Below, in pieces: positions 1-7,705 of a stretch of DNA of 18,467 nt (position 1 is its first letter; every line of letters begins with the position of its first letter). Location of the stretch: NCBI GenBank assembly GCA_030753015.1, contig JASMDC010000057.1, positions 1 through 18,467 of the forward strand, written 5' to 3'. Origin of the DNA: Candidatus Undinarchaeales archaeon. GTDB lineage: Archaea; SpSt-1190; JASMDC01. The translations under genes and the position numbers were made by a program. The notes beneath the pieces are model-generated. The model searched no databases, was not told where the DNA came from, and saw only the letters and a program-made list of their open reading frames with translations.

Positions 1-1219
1 GGATGATGTGCTCCTCGAACTGCTTCTGGGCGTTCGCCATGAGGTCCTCGGACATTGTGTCGAAGGTATTCTGCAGCCACTCGACGAGCTTATCCCGCGG
101 TACGCTCTCCTTCTTCCTGTTGTCCCGGCGCACGGTCATCACCGCGTTCTTGGCCAGGTCCTTGGGCCCCAGTTCCAGCCGGAGGGGCACACCGCGCAGC
201 TCCCAGTGAGCGTACTTCTCCCCGGCGCGCACGTCGTCCCGGTCATCGAGCTTGGCGCGGATCCCCGCCTCCTTCAGCTCGCTCTCCAGCTGGCGGCACG
301 CCTCCAGTACCGACTCTCGCGAGTCGGAGAAGATGATGGGGACGATGACAACCTGCTTGGGTGCCAGTGCCGGGGGCAGCACGAGACCTCGGTCGTCGCC
401 GTGGATCGATATGACGGACGCGACCAGCCGCTCGGACATGCCGTAGCAGGTGATGTGAGCGTACTGCTCCTCTCCGGAATCGTCCTTGTAGGTGACATTG
501 AACGGCTTGGAGAAGTTCTCGCCGAGGTTGTGGATGGTCCCGATCTGCAGGGTACGCATGTCCGGGAATAGCGTGTCGACGCCTAGCGTGTAGACGGCAC
601 CCGGGAACTTGTCCCACTCAGGTCGCTTGTTGATGATGATCGGGAGGCACAGCTGACGAGCGATCTTGTCCATGATCTCGATGTCCTCGGCCACCTGGCG
701 CTCCGCGTTCTCCCAGGTGTCGTGGGCCGTGTGGGATTCGTAGAAGCTGACGAGCTCGCGCACCCGGATGATGGGCCGTGTGTGCTTGGTCTCGTACCTG
801 AAGGTGTTTACGATCTGGTAGATCTTGAGTGGAAGGTCGTTGTGCGAGCGCACCCACAGGGAGAACATGGGGTACATGACCGTCTCGGAAGTGGGCCTGA
901 GCAGGAGCCTGCGGTCGAGCTTGTTCAGTCCTGCGTGAGTGATCCAGAACACTTCGCTCTCGAAGCCCTTGATGTGATCGCCCTCCTTCTCGAAAGCGTC
1001 CTCGGGTATCAGGCAGGGGAACTGGACCTCGTCGTGTCCCGTGGCGTCGACCTCCTTCCGAGCGATGTTCATGATGTTCCGGAGGATGCCATACCCCCAG
1101 CCCTTCCAGACGAGGCATCCCTTGATCGGGTAACGGTCGTCGACGATATCTGCCTGCCGTAATACCTCGGGGTACCACTCCTGGAAGTCCGTCTTGGCGA
1201 CGGTGAACTCCTCTGCCAT
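1..1219 (-). CDS. proS: Prolyl-tRNA synthetase, archaeal type (C-terminus cut by window edge)
   Basis: Cytoplasmic class II aminoacyl-tRNA synthetase that charges tRNA(Pro). The minus-strand frame is open from the ATG at 1219 to the window edge, giving 406 codons. It begins MAEEFTVAKTDFQEWYPEVL and then reads KGCLVWKGWGYGILRNIMN, the usual start of archaeal/eukaryotic-type ProRS. Class II motif 2 is visible as NTFRYETKHTRPIIRVREL, preceded by LLLRPTSETVMYPMFSLWV. The HGDDRGLVLPP stretch near codon 300 fits class II motif 3. The distal part, VPRDKLVEWLQNTFDTMSE, lies in the anticodon-binding region. The family is about 480 residues long, so roughly the last 70 to 80 residues lie outside. The gene is divergent from mre11, with only 53 bases between the starts; a TATA element 23 to 31 bases before the ATG and no Shine-Dalgarno suggest a leaderless mRNA. 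The identification is near certain. Confidence 0.96.
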   Translation of the reverse strand, partial: MAEEFTVAKTDFQEWYPEVLRQADIVDDRYPIKGCLVWKGWGYGILRNIMNIARKEVDATGHDEVQFPCLIPEDAFEKEGDHIKGFESEVFWITHAGLNKLDRRLLLRPTSETVMYPMFSLWVRSHNDLPLKIYQIVNTFRYETKHTRPIIRVRELVSFYESHTAHDTWENAERQVAEDIEIMDKIARQLCLPIIINKRPEWDKFPGAVYTLGVDTLFPDMRTLQIGTIHNLGENFSKPFNVTYKDDSGEEQYAHITCYGMSERLVASVISIHGDDRGLVLPPALAPKQVVIVPIIFSDSRESVLEACRQLESELKEAGIRAKLDDRDDVRAGEKYAHWELRGVPLRLELGPKDLAKNAVMTVRRDNRKKESVPRDKLVEWLQNTFDTMSEDLMANAQKQFEEHII

Positions 1220-1241
1220 ACCCGCCCGGGGTAAGGTTGTT

Positions 1242-1250
1242 CTTTTTAAG
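1242..1250. promoter_or_regulatory. Shared two-way TATA element for proS and mre11
   Basis: The only A/T-rich stretch in the 53-base gap between the two divergent starts reads CTTTTTAAG. It is 23 to 30 bases before the mre11 ATG (1273) on the plus strand and 23 to 31 bases before the proS ATG (1219) on the minus strand. Archaeal TATA boxes lie about 25 bases before the transcription start, so both mRNAs would begin at or very near their start codon. Neither start has a recognisable Shine-Dalgarno. The assignment rests on spacing only. Confidence 0.6.
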
Positions 1251-1272
1251 TTTTCTCCGATGAGTCATCCCA

Positions 1273-2526
1273 ATGGCGCGCGTGGGCGTGTTCTCTGACA
1301 CCCATTTCGGCTACGACTTCGGCGGCCCCCGCGGTGAGGACCCCTTTGTCCAGGCAGCCGAAGCGCTCGATCTGCTAATCGGGGACAAGTGCGGGCTCGT
1401 GCTCCACGCCGGCGACCTGTTCGACCGGCCCGTGCCCAAGCCCGACGTGCTCGGCGGCGCCATGCGGCTATTCTCGCGTGCCGTGCTCGCCCGACGAAAG
1501 CGCCCGGTCAAGCTCATCGAGGTCGTGGGGAAGGACCGGGATGATGTCACCGAGGAGATAGCCCTTGCAGGCGTCCCGATAATCGCCATCCACGGCACCC
1601 ACGAGCGTCGGCCCAAGGGCCAGCTCAATCCCATCCAGCTCATGGAGAAGGCAGGGTTCGTAATAGCGCTCCACTGCCAGTCCGTGCTCCTGGACGTCGG
1701 CGGAGTGCTGGTCGGCGTGCACGGTATGGGCGGCGTGCCCGAGCGTTTCGCCCGCGACGTGCTCCGCAAGTGGGATCCCCGATCGTTCGACGGGGCGGTG
1801 AACATGCTCCTCCTCCACCAAAATCTGTCGCCTTACCTCTACACGGGGGACGAGCCCGGACTGGAGGGTGAGGACCTCCCCAAGGGATTCGACCTCGTGG
1901 TGAACGGGCACATCCACTGGGAGGTCCAGGACGAGCTCCCCCGTGGTGGTCGCCTCCTGTGTCCCGGGAGCACCGTGCTCACGCAGCTACGGGCCACCGA
2001 GCGGGACATCCCCAAGGCGGCCTTCGCCGTGGAGATGACCAAGAAGAAGGGGATGGGCGAGGTCCGTCGGCTGCCGCTCGCCACGCCGCGTCCGTTCATC
2101 CTCGAGACCGTGAAGGTCAAGGGTGCGGGCCCGGCCCAGGTAGTGAGAGCGGTGCACAAGGCCCTTGCCAAGGCCCTCAAGGACGTGAAGGGCGACCGTA
2201 TGCCCCTGGTACGTGTCAAGCTCGAGGGCACGCTCAAGGACGGCATCACGCCCCGGGACGTCCAGCTGGGCGAGACGATGGAGGCATTCGCTGACCGGGC
2301 GCTCGTGAAGGTGGACAAGAAGCTGACAGGCGCCGACATGGAGCGCTCCAAGGCTCACCGGGCCGTGAAACGCAAGGCAGCGACGCTGGACGAGCTGGCA
2401 CGTGACGTGCTGCGCACGCGGGCCAAGGAGATGGGCGTGAAGCTCGATGCAGATGCGGTGTTCGACCGGCTGCTCGCAAATGACGTCGAGGGTATCATCG
2501 CGCTGGTGGAGGGCGAGGACGCGTGA
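1273..2526 (+). CDS. mre11: Mre11 double-strand-break repair nuclease
   Basis: Manganese-dependent nuclease subunit of the Mre11-Rad50 complex, which processes DNA double-strand ends. The protein has 417 residues. The N-terminal calcineurin-like phosphoesterase fold shows SDTHFG (D9, H11), HAGDLFD (D48), HGTHER (T109, H110), LLLHQNL, and NGHIHWE with the paired histidines. The usual motif around residue 108 is GNHD or GNHE, so a metal-ligand asparagine is replaced here by threonine. The C-terminal part, about 270 to 417, is basic and matches the cap and Rad50-binding region in position. The ATG at 1273 is chosen because the phosphoesterase fold starts at once and a TATA element lies 25 bases upstream. 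The stop overlaps the rad50 start as GTGA, so the two subunits are translationally coupled. Confidence 0.95.
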   Translation: MARVGVFSDTHFGYDFGGPRGEDPFVQAAEALDLLIGDKCGLVLHAGDLFDRPVPKPDVLGGAMRLFSRAVLARRKRPVKLIEVVGKDRDDVTEEIALAGVPIIAIHGTHERRPKGQLNPIQLMEKAGFVIALHCQSVLLDVGGVLVGVHGMGGVPERFARDVLRKWDPRSFDGAVNMLLLHQNLSPYLYTGDEPGLEGEDLPKGFDLVVNGHIHWEVQDELPRGGRLLCPGSTVLTQLRATERDIPKAAFAVEMTKKKGMGEVRRLPLATPRPFILETVKVKGAGPAQVVRAVHKALAKALKDVKGDRMPLVRVKLEGTLKDGITPRDVQLGETMEAFADRALVKVDKKLTGADMERSKAHRAVKRKAATLDELARDVLRTRAKEMGVKLDADAVFDRLLANDVEGIIALVEGEDA

Positions 2527-5219
2527 TTTCCCGTGTCCGCCTGCGCAACTGGAAGTGCCACGAGGACACCGTGCTCGTGTTCAGGCCCGGGACCAACGTA
2601 CTTGTCGGCTCCATGGGCTCGGGCAAGTCCAGCATCATCGACGCCATCACCTTCGCTCTCTTCGGTTCACTCCCCGGTATCCGCTCCCACCGTATGCGCA
2701 CCGACGACCTCATCATGTCCCGTCCGGCCCGACGGCTGGAGGCCGAGGTCGAGGTGACCTTCGACCATCACGGTGCCGAGTACACGGTAAAAAGGGTGCT
2801 GGAGCGCGGGAAGGGCACCGCCTACTGCGAGCTGCGCAAGGACGGGAAGCTTATCGAGGCTGACAAGCCCACGCCCGTGACAGCGCGTGTGGTCGAACTG
2901 CTGGGAATGGACATCGACCTGTTCCTCAACGCCGTGTACGCCGCCCAGAACGGCATCGACGAGTTCCTCACCCTGGGGAAGGGCCAGCGCATGGACCGGC
3001 TGGACGAGCTGCTCGGGATCAAGCGGCTCGAGGACGCCCGCTCGCTCCTGGTGAAGGTGATCACGCGTGTCCAGGACCGGGCCAGGGACGGGAAGGCCCA
3101 TATCGCCGAGCTGGAGCGCTCGCTGGCCGCGGTGGACACCGACGTGCTCAAGAAGGAGGTCGCGGTGCTGGCCAAGGAGGTCGACTCGCTGGAGGCCGAT
3201 GGTGAGAAGCTGTCCGAGCGTGAGGCCGCGGCCCGTGCGGAGCTGGAGAAGCTCGACGAACTGGCCAAGCGGCACGAGGAGCTCGGGCGGGTGCAGGCGA
3301 TGTTCGAGGGGAAGGAGGGACAGCTCGCCGAGCAGGAACGGACGCTGGCCGAGGAGGCAGGTGACCTTGCGGGGCGCCCCAAGGATGAGCTCGAATCCCT
3401 CCGTCACGAGACAGTGGACATCATCGCCCTGATGGAGCAGGACCGTGCCCGTCTTGCCGACCTTGGCGAGGAACGCGGGCGGCTTGAGGGCCGTGCGTCC
3501 CAGCTCCGATCCCGGGGGAAGGAGCTTGTCGAACGGCTGGGCGACAAGAAGAAGAAGGCACCCTCCTCCGAAGAGCTTGAGCAGGCTGTCACTGAGATGA
3601 GCGAGGCGCTGCGACATGAGCGAGCCCGGGGCGAGGACGTCCGGGTCAACCTCGCCGCGCTCAGGGAGGAACGGAAGGCTCTGGCGCTGCGGGCCACCGA
3701 GCTCAGGGAGAAGGCCACACGCGCCGAAGCGCTCCGACAGGATGTCCGCGACCTCGGAGCGGAGGGGGATGTCGGGATCGTCGAGGGACGGCTCAAGGGC
3801 GTGAAGGAGGAGACACGTCACCTTCGTGACCAGACCGGGATGCTCAAAGCACGCATCCAGAACCTCGACCAGGCGGCCAGCGAACTGGAGACCGCCGGTG
3901 ACGCGTGCCCCGTGTGCGACAATCCGCTCGCCGAGGATAGGAAGGAGACGCTCGTTGCCGAGAAACGGCGCAAGTCAGCGCACGTGCGTAAGAACGCCAC
4001 GAAGCTCGGCCAGCGGCTCGACGAGCGCGAGCGCGAGGAACGACGGCTCGAGCGTACCCTCGAGCGGGTGCGGACGATGCACAGGGACCTGGAGGCCCTC
4101 GGCGCAACAGAGGACGAGCTGTCCGCCCTCGAGGTACGGATAGCGGCCACCGAGAAGGAGGAGCTGATCCTCAAAGAGGACGCAGCCCGGTTCGAGCCAC
4201 TACTGGCCGAGCACGAGAAGCGCCTTGCCGAGGCCGTGGAGCGACGCGACCGGGAGCGTGAACGCGAGAGGACACGCGACGAGCTGGAGCGGGCCGAAAA
4301 GGAGCTTGCCGATGCCAAGGCCTCACTCACGAAGGTGAAGAAGGAGATGGCAGGCGTCCAGGACCGCTTCTCGGAAGAAACACTGACGGACGCACGGGCA
4401 CGGCTCGACCGCGCACGGACGGCGATGCGCCACGCCGAACTCGCAGCGGAGCTCGCCGAGGTGCAGGGCAAGCTGGAGGCCAAGCGCAAGGAGCGTGCAG
4501 CTCTCCACTACTCGCCCGACGATCATGCCAGCGTGCGGGAGACCATGGGCGGTCTGCGCGCCGAGAGCGAGGGGCTCCGCCGTGAACTGGTGGCCAAGGG
4601 CGACCTCCTCCACGAGAAGCGTGGACAGTACGCACAGGCCGAGGCCAACCGGGCGACGCTCGATGGGCAGAAGGAGCGACTGGTGCGGCTCGACGCGGGC
4701 AGTGAGGACCTCACCCGTATCAAGGGCGCCCTCTCCGATACCCAGACCATCATGCGCCAGCAGATCGTCGAGGAGATCAACGGTGTGCTCTACCCGATGT
4801 GGAAGACCCTCTATCCCTACGATGACCTGGGCGACATCCGGCTCCGAATCGGCGAGGAGGGTCGTGTCAAGGGCGACTACACCCTCGAGTTCCAGGATTC
4901 CACCGACTCGTGGATCACCGTGGACGGTATCGCTTCGGGCGGTGAGCGCTCGGTGGCCTGTCTCGCGCTCCGGGTCGCGTTCTCCCGCGTGCTCGCCCCC
5001 AACCTCTCCTGGCTGGTGTTCGACGAGCCCACCCACAACCTCGACCGACGTGGTGTGGAGGAGCTGGCAGAGACACTGCGCGATCGCCTTCCCGATCTCT
5101 TCGACCAGGTGATCATCATCTCCCATGAGGAGCAGATGGAGAACGCCATCACCGGTGCCTGCTACCGGATCTCGCGGGACAAGGCCGAGGACATGCCCGC
5201 GCGTGTCGAGGAGGTCTGA
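2523..5219 (+). CDS. rad50: Rad50 ATPase, SMC-like DNA repair protein
   Basis: ABC-type ATPase that bridges and presents DNA ends to Mre11. The protein has 898 residues, a normal archaeal Rad50 length. Walker A is GSMGSGKSS at 29 to 37. A Q-loop-like segment AAQNGIDEFL lies near 140. A long charged, heptad-rich coiled coil runs from about 170 to 750 and is broken at its apex by the zinc hook CPVC (C462, C465). The ABC signature SGGERS is at 805 to 810, Walker B is WLVFDEP with D834 and E835, the D-loop follows as HNLDRRG, and the switch histidine is in IIISHEE. The start is GTG at 2523, overlapping the mre11 TGA by four bases; a GGAGG at 2508 to 2512 lies ten bases upstream. All catalytic motifs are intact. 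Confidence 0.97.
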   Translation: MISRVRLRNWKCHEDTVLVFRPGTNVLVGSMGSGKSSIIDAITFALFGSLPGIRSHRMRTDDLIMSRPARRLEAEVEVTFDHHGAEYTVKRVLERGKGTAYCELRKDGKLIEADKPTPVTARVVELLGMDIDLFLNAVYAAQNGIDEFLTLGKGQRMDRLDELLGIKRLEDARSLLVKVITRVQDRARDGKAHIAELERSLAAVDTDVLKKEVAVLAKEVDSLEADGEKLSEREAAARAELEKLDELAKRHEELGRVQAMFEGKEGQLAEQERTLAEEAGDLAGRPKDELESLRHETVDIIALMEQDRARLADLGEERGRLEGRASQLRSRGKELVERLGDKKKKAPSSEELEQAVTEMSEALRHERARGEDVRVNLAALREERKALALRATELREKATRAEALRQDVRDLGAEGDVGIVEGRLKGVKEETRHLRDQTGMLKARIQNLDQAASELETAGDACPVCDNPLAEDRKETLVAEKRRKSAHVRKNATKLGQRLDEREREERRLERTLERVRTMHRDLEALGATEDELSALEVRIAATEKEELILKEDAARFEPLLAEHEKRLAEAVERRDRERERERTRDELERAEKELADAKASLTKVKKEMAGVQDRFSEETLTDARARLDRARTAMRHAELAAELAEVQGKLEAKRKERAALHYSPDDHASVRETMGGLRAESEGLRRELVAKGDLLHEKRGQYAQAEANRATLDGQKERLVRLDAGSEDLTRIKGALSDTQTIMRQQIVEEINGVLYPMWKTLYPYDDLGDIRLRIGEEGRVKGDYTLEFQDSTDSWITVDGIASGGERSVACLALRVAFSRVLAPNLSWLVFDEPTHNLDRRGVEELAETLRDRLPDLFDQVIIISHEEQMENAITGACYRISRDKAEDMPARVEEV

Positions 5220-5225
5220 GCACAC

Positions 5226-5447
5226 GTGCTCGGCTCCGGCGCCCGGAAGGCCGTGGAAGCGATGATCTCTGTCCCCGTTCTCGTTTTCGGTCTGCGCATC
5301 GTCCGGGACATGCGGCAGGCACCCACTGCAGAGAACATCAGCTACTTCGTGGTATGGGTCGTCCTCTCCTCTATCTTCCTGATGTGGTCGGCCCGACATA
5401 AGTGGGATGGAACGGGGGGGGGACGTCGACGAGGACGCGCAGGATGA
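5226..5447 (+). CDS. Small two-helix membrane protein, hypothetical, next to rad50
   Basis: A 73-residue protein starting with GTG six bases after the rad50 stop, so probably the last gene of the mre11-rad50 operon. Two hydrophobic segments lie at about 12 to 27 (ISVPVLVFGLRIV) and 38 to 56 (SYFVVWVVLSSIFLMW), joined by a short polar turn; I do not recognise the family. The tail is odd. After WDGTG the DNA has nine G in a row (5414 to 5422), then a basic end GRRRGRAG. Reading one base fewer in that run instead gives GTGGDVDEDAQDEV ending at a TGA at 5452 to 5454. Those codons (GAC GTC GAC GAG GAC GCG) are typical of this genome. The true C-terminus may therefore be acidic. No role in repair is shown; only position links it to Rad50. 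Confidence 0.55.
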   Translation: MLGSGARKAVEAMISVPVLVFGLRIVRDMRQAPTAENISYFVVWVVLSSIFLMWSARHKWDGTGGGRRRGRAG

Positions 5448-5465
5448 GGTCTGAGACGCGGTGTG

Positions 5466-5933
5466 CTATCCCACGGTGAAATCCGAGGACTCGGTGATAC
5501 GTGTCTTGGCGTCCTTGTCTTCGACGACGACCACCTTCATCTGGTAGTCACCGGCATCGACAGGTGACTTGAGCGACAGCTTGTACACGCCCCAGTTGTC
5601 AGTACGGACGCACTTGCACATACCGCAACTAGGATCCATATCGCACATGACATCACCTTTTCGGCATCCCACGTCACCCAGTTCCGACTTGACGCACAGG
5701 ATGACCGCTCCCACCGACGCGCTCTTCACTGGGCTGCCGTCCGGCTTGGACACAGAGCCCTCCATCACGATGGGCTCGTCGGGGTAGTAGTACGACGAGA
5801 CGATCAGCGGTGTCATCTCCATGGCCGGGCCGCTGTCCATGCACCCCATCGATAGTGCGAGCGTCGCAATAAGGACCGCGGTGCAGAGGGTCCGCACTGG
5901 GCCTTGGATGCTGTCCACGTTACTGTTGACCAT
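5466..5933 (-). CDS. Secreted lipoprotein with cysteine-rich beta domain, hypothetical
   Basis: 155 residues. After a polar start, a signal segment runs from about 13 to 30 (VRTLCTAVLIATLALSMG) and ends in a lipobox-like site with C31, so the mature protein is probably lipid-anchored outside the membrane. The mature part reads as a short beta-sandwich, with GSVSKPDGSPVKSASVGAV and later DNWGVYKLSLKSPVDAGDY, the look of a carboxypeptidase-regulatory or Ig-like repeat such as those in surface adhesins. An inserted loop holds six cysteines (C80, C90, C97, C103, C106, C108). These could form disulfides or bind a metal, but no known cluster pattern fits. A TATA-like element at 5961 to 5970 lies about 28 to 37 bases before the ATG. 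The gene is convergent with the rad50 operon, with at most 18 bases between. The function is unknown. Confidence 0.75.
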   Translation of the reverse strand: MVNSNVDSIQGPVRTLCTAVLIATLALSMGCMDSGPAMEMTPLIVSSYYYPDEPIVMEGSVSKPDGSPVKSASVGAVILCVKSELGDVGCRKGDVMCDMDPSCGMCKCVRTDNWGVYKLSLKSPVDAGDYQMKVVVVEDKDAKTRITESSDFTVG

Positions 5934-5960
5934 CGTTCCCCGATATGCATTCGGACCGAT

Positions 5961-5970
5961 GAAATATAAA
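5961..5970 (-). promoter_or_regulatory. TATA element of the lipoprotein gene
   Basis: The minus strand reads TTTATATTTC, the strongest A/T stretch upstream of the lipoprotein ATG at 5933. The 28 to 37-base distance puts transcription start within about ten bases of the start codon. Assigned by composition and spacing only. Confidence 0.5.
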
Positions 5971-6068
5971 ACGACAAGTCCCGTTGCGTGCTGGTCACGC
6001 GCGCTTGCGGGGCATGCTCCCGAAAGTTATCTAAAGGTTAATAGGCCAACATCGACGGGGGATGAACC

Positions 6069-6557
6069 ATGAAGGTCATTGAGGACTCGCCGCAGCGTCT
6101 CGTGTTCGAGGAGAGCAAGCTGTATCTCGGTATCGGCGCGGCCGTCGTCGGTGTGGTGCTGGCCGTCAGCTATGGCTATTACGGCATGGAGAGCTGGAGC
6201 GAGCTGGGGAGGCCCATGGCGCTCGTGTTCAGCCCCATCATCTTCGTCTACGGACTGGTGGAGGCCACGTACCGCGAGCACCTTACCATCGACAATGTGG
6301 CGCGGACCGTCGCGACCGAACGTCGCAGCGTCATCAAGCACGAGGGGGCGAGCTTCGGATTCAAAGAGGTCAAGAAGGTCATCATCAAGAAGGTCACCAC
6401 GCGGACCGGCTGGGTTAGGGAGTCCACCAATCACGAGATCTACGTGAACGAGGTGTGGGTGCGTAACCTCGTGTTCAACACCGGCAAGAGGATCGATGCC
6501 TTGAAGGTGGCCGCACGCCTCGAGGAAGCGACCGGAGCGAAAATCCAGGAATGGTGA
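6069..6557 (+). CDS. Two-helix membrane protein with PH-like soluble domain, tandem paralogue 1
   Basis: 162 residues, starting MKVIEDSPQRLVFEESKLYL. The layout is a short N-terminal I-E-D/T-x-x-x-x-L segment, helix 1 at about 19 to 38, helix 2 at about 49 to 66, and then a beta-rich domain with a C-terminal helix (KVAARLEEATG). This resembles small membrane proteins in many prokaryotes in which a helix hairpin is followed by a PH-like beta domain. That comparison is by eye and the function of such proteins is mostly unknown. The next two genes share the same start motif and layout, so the three are tandem paralogues. The start is ATG 6069, since the upstream ATG at 6062 runs into a stop. A weak TATA-like stretch (TTATCTAAAG) lies near 6027 to 6036. 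Confidence 0.75.
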   Translation: MKVIEDSPQRLVFEESKLYLGIGAAVVGVVLAVSYGYYGMESWSELGRPMALVFSPIIFVYGLVEATYREHLTIDNVARTVATERRSVIKHEGASFGFKEVKKVIIKKVTTRTGWVRESTNHEIYVNEVWVRNLVFNTGKRIDALKVAARLEEATGAKIQEW

Positions 6558-6618
6558 CGCGATCCCTGACATCAATCTTGTTAAAGGATACGTCCTGTTG
6601 TGTAGTGAGGGCCCGGAT

Positions 6619-7161
6619 ATGAGGACCGAGGATACGGCGGAACGGTTCGTTGCATCGAGCGACTGGAAGGACCGTCTATTGGGTATCAAGGTAATGGGCG
6701 TCGCGGCCGTCCTCTCGTTCCCCACGATCATCGTGATGGAGGGGTACCTGAAGACCTACGTGTACCTCAACACGGTCGCCGTGCTGCTCCTCGTCCCCGC
6801 GCTCCTGCTCTGGGTGTTCGGTATGATCATGTTCCTGGGCGGCGGCCAGCGCGTGGAGCTCGATCATGTGGAGCGAAAGCTGTGGCTGAGCGGCCATTAC
6901 GTCAGGAACGAGAAAGCGCCCATCCCATTCGACAAGGTCAAGAAGATCATCCACTCTATCACCATCTACGATGACGGTGACGAGAACGGTCCCCCTTTCG
7001 CCCGCGACGAGGACCGTTACTACGAGCTCCACGTCAACCGCAAGCACGAGAACGACCTCGTCATCGGCACCGGTGATAAAGAGGTGGTCGAGCTGGTCCT
7101 CGGGAAGTTGAAGACCGCTACCAAGGCATCCGTTGAGCGTAGAGTCAAGTCCGACAGGTGA
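6619..7161 (+). CDS. Two-helix membrane protein, tandem paralogue 2
   Basis: 180 residues from ATG 6619. An in-frame TTG at 6598 would add seven residues, but ATG is preferred because the protein then opens MRTEDTAERFVASS, matching the openings of its neighbours. Hydrophobic helices lie at about 22 to 40 and 50 to 74. The soluble part reads QRVELDHVERKLWLSG, then IPFDKVKKIIHSI, then YYELHVNRKHENDLVIGTG, then a closing helix ELVLGKLKTATK. The phrase FDKVKKII parallels FKEVKKVII in the first paralogue, which supports a shared soluble fold. A TTAAAG stretch near 6581 to 6586 may be its own promoter. The gap to the third paralogue is only seven bases. The function is unknown; a membrane-anchored sensor or scaffold is only a guess. 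Confidence 0.75.
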   Translation: MRTEDTAERFVASSDWKDRLLGIKVMGVAAVLSFPTIIVMEGYLKTYVYLNTVAVLLLVPALLLWVFGMIMFLGGGQRVELDHVERKLWLSGHYVRNEKAPIPFDKVKKIIHSITIYDDGDENGPPFARDEDRYYELHVNRKHENDLVIGTGDKEVVELVLGKLKTATKASVERRVKSDR

Positions 7162-7168
7162 TGTGACC

Positions 7169-7702
7169 ATGCGCATCATCGAGGACACGCAGGAGCACCT
7201 CCTGATCGGGAACGGCCGTCTCGAGGGGTTCATGGGTCTTGGGAAGGCAGGTCTCGTGTTCGTCCTTCTCGGTGTCGGGCTGGCCTATGGGTCCATCTTC
7301 GATTGCATGGGGAGGTATAGTCGCGACTCCTGCATCAGCTTGGGACCGATCGAGGACATCGGATCGTTCCTCATCGGGCTCGGCGCCATCGGGCTCGGCA
7401 TCGCGTTCGTGGCCTGCTGGGAGCTGATCGATATCCGGTTCGACACTGGACTGATAGAACGATGGGATTGGTCGTTCTTCGGCTCGTCCTCGAGCACACC
7501 GTCCCTCTCCGATGTCAGCCAGGTCATTATCTCGCCCATGAAAGGCCAGTCGATCGTATGGGCGGAGTACCCTGCATGGGGCCTCTTCCTCGAGGGGGTC
7601 GGGGCCCTTATGCTGGAGGAGAGCGACGAGAAGCTCGTCGAGCACGTGGCAGGGCGCATCTCCACCTATACGCAGCATCCCATAGAGCGGTCGTCGACGT
7701 AG
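7169..7702 (+). CDS. Two-helix membrane protein, tandem paralogue 3
   Basis: 177 residues from ATG 7169. An in-frame ATG at 7133 lies inside the preceding gene and is rejected, because a strong Shine-Dalgarno GGTGAT (7157 to 7162) sits six bases before 7169 and the protein then opens MRIIEDTQEHLLIGNGRLEG like its paralogues. Helices lie at about 24 to 43 and 62 to 85, separated by a loop with two cysteines (C46, C55). The soluble part is shorter and more diverged, with LSDVSQVIISPMKGQS in the place of the KVKKII strand, and a closing segment EKLVEHVAGRISTYTQ. It is co-transcribed with paralogue 2. Its stop is three bases from the stop of the convergent acetyltransferase gene. The family function is unknown. 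Confidence 0.72.
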   Translation: MRIIEDTQEHLLIGNGRLEGFMGLGKAGLVFVLLGVGLAYGSIFDCMGRYSRDSCISLGPIEDIGSFLIGLGAIGLGIAFVACWELIDIRFDTGLIERWDWSFFGSSSSTPSLSDVSQVIISPMKGQSIVWAEYPAWGLFLEGVGALMLEESDEKLVEHVAGRISTYTQHPIERSST

Positions 7703-7705
7703 GCC

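Noticed and set aside
2667-5399. Long minus-strand open frames of 384 and 358 codons opposite rad50
   Set aside because: They mirror the codon pattern of rad50, contain no recognisable motif and have no promoter or ribosome site; rad50 itself is certain.
6069-7169. The three tandem membrane-protein genes start exactly 550 bases apart (6069, 6619, 7169)
   Set aside because: 550 is not a multiple of three, the genes differ in length and gap, and the DNA is not repeated at that period; the spacing is most likely coincidence.
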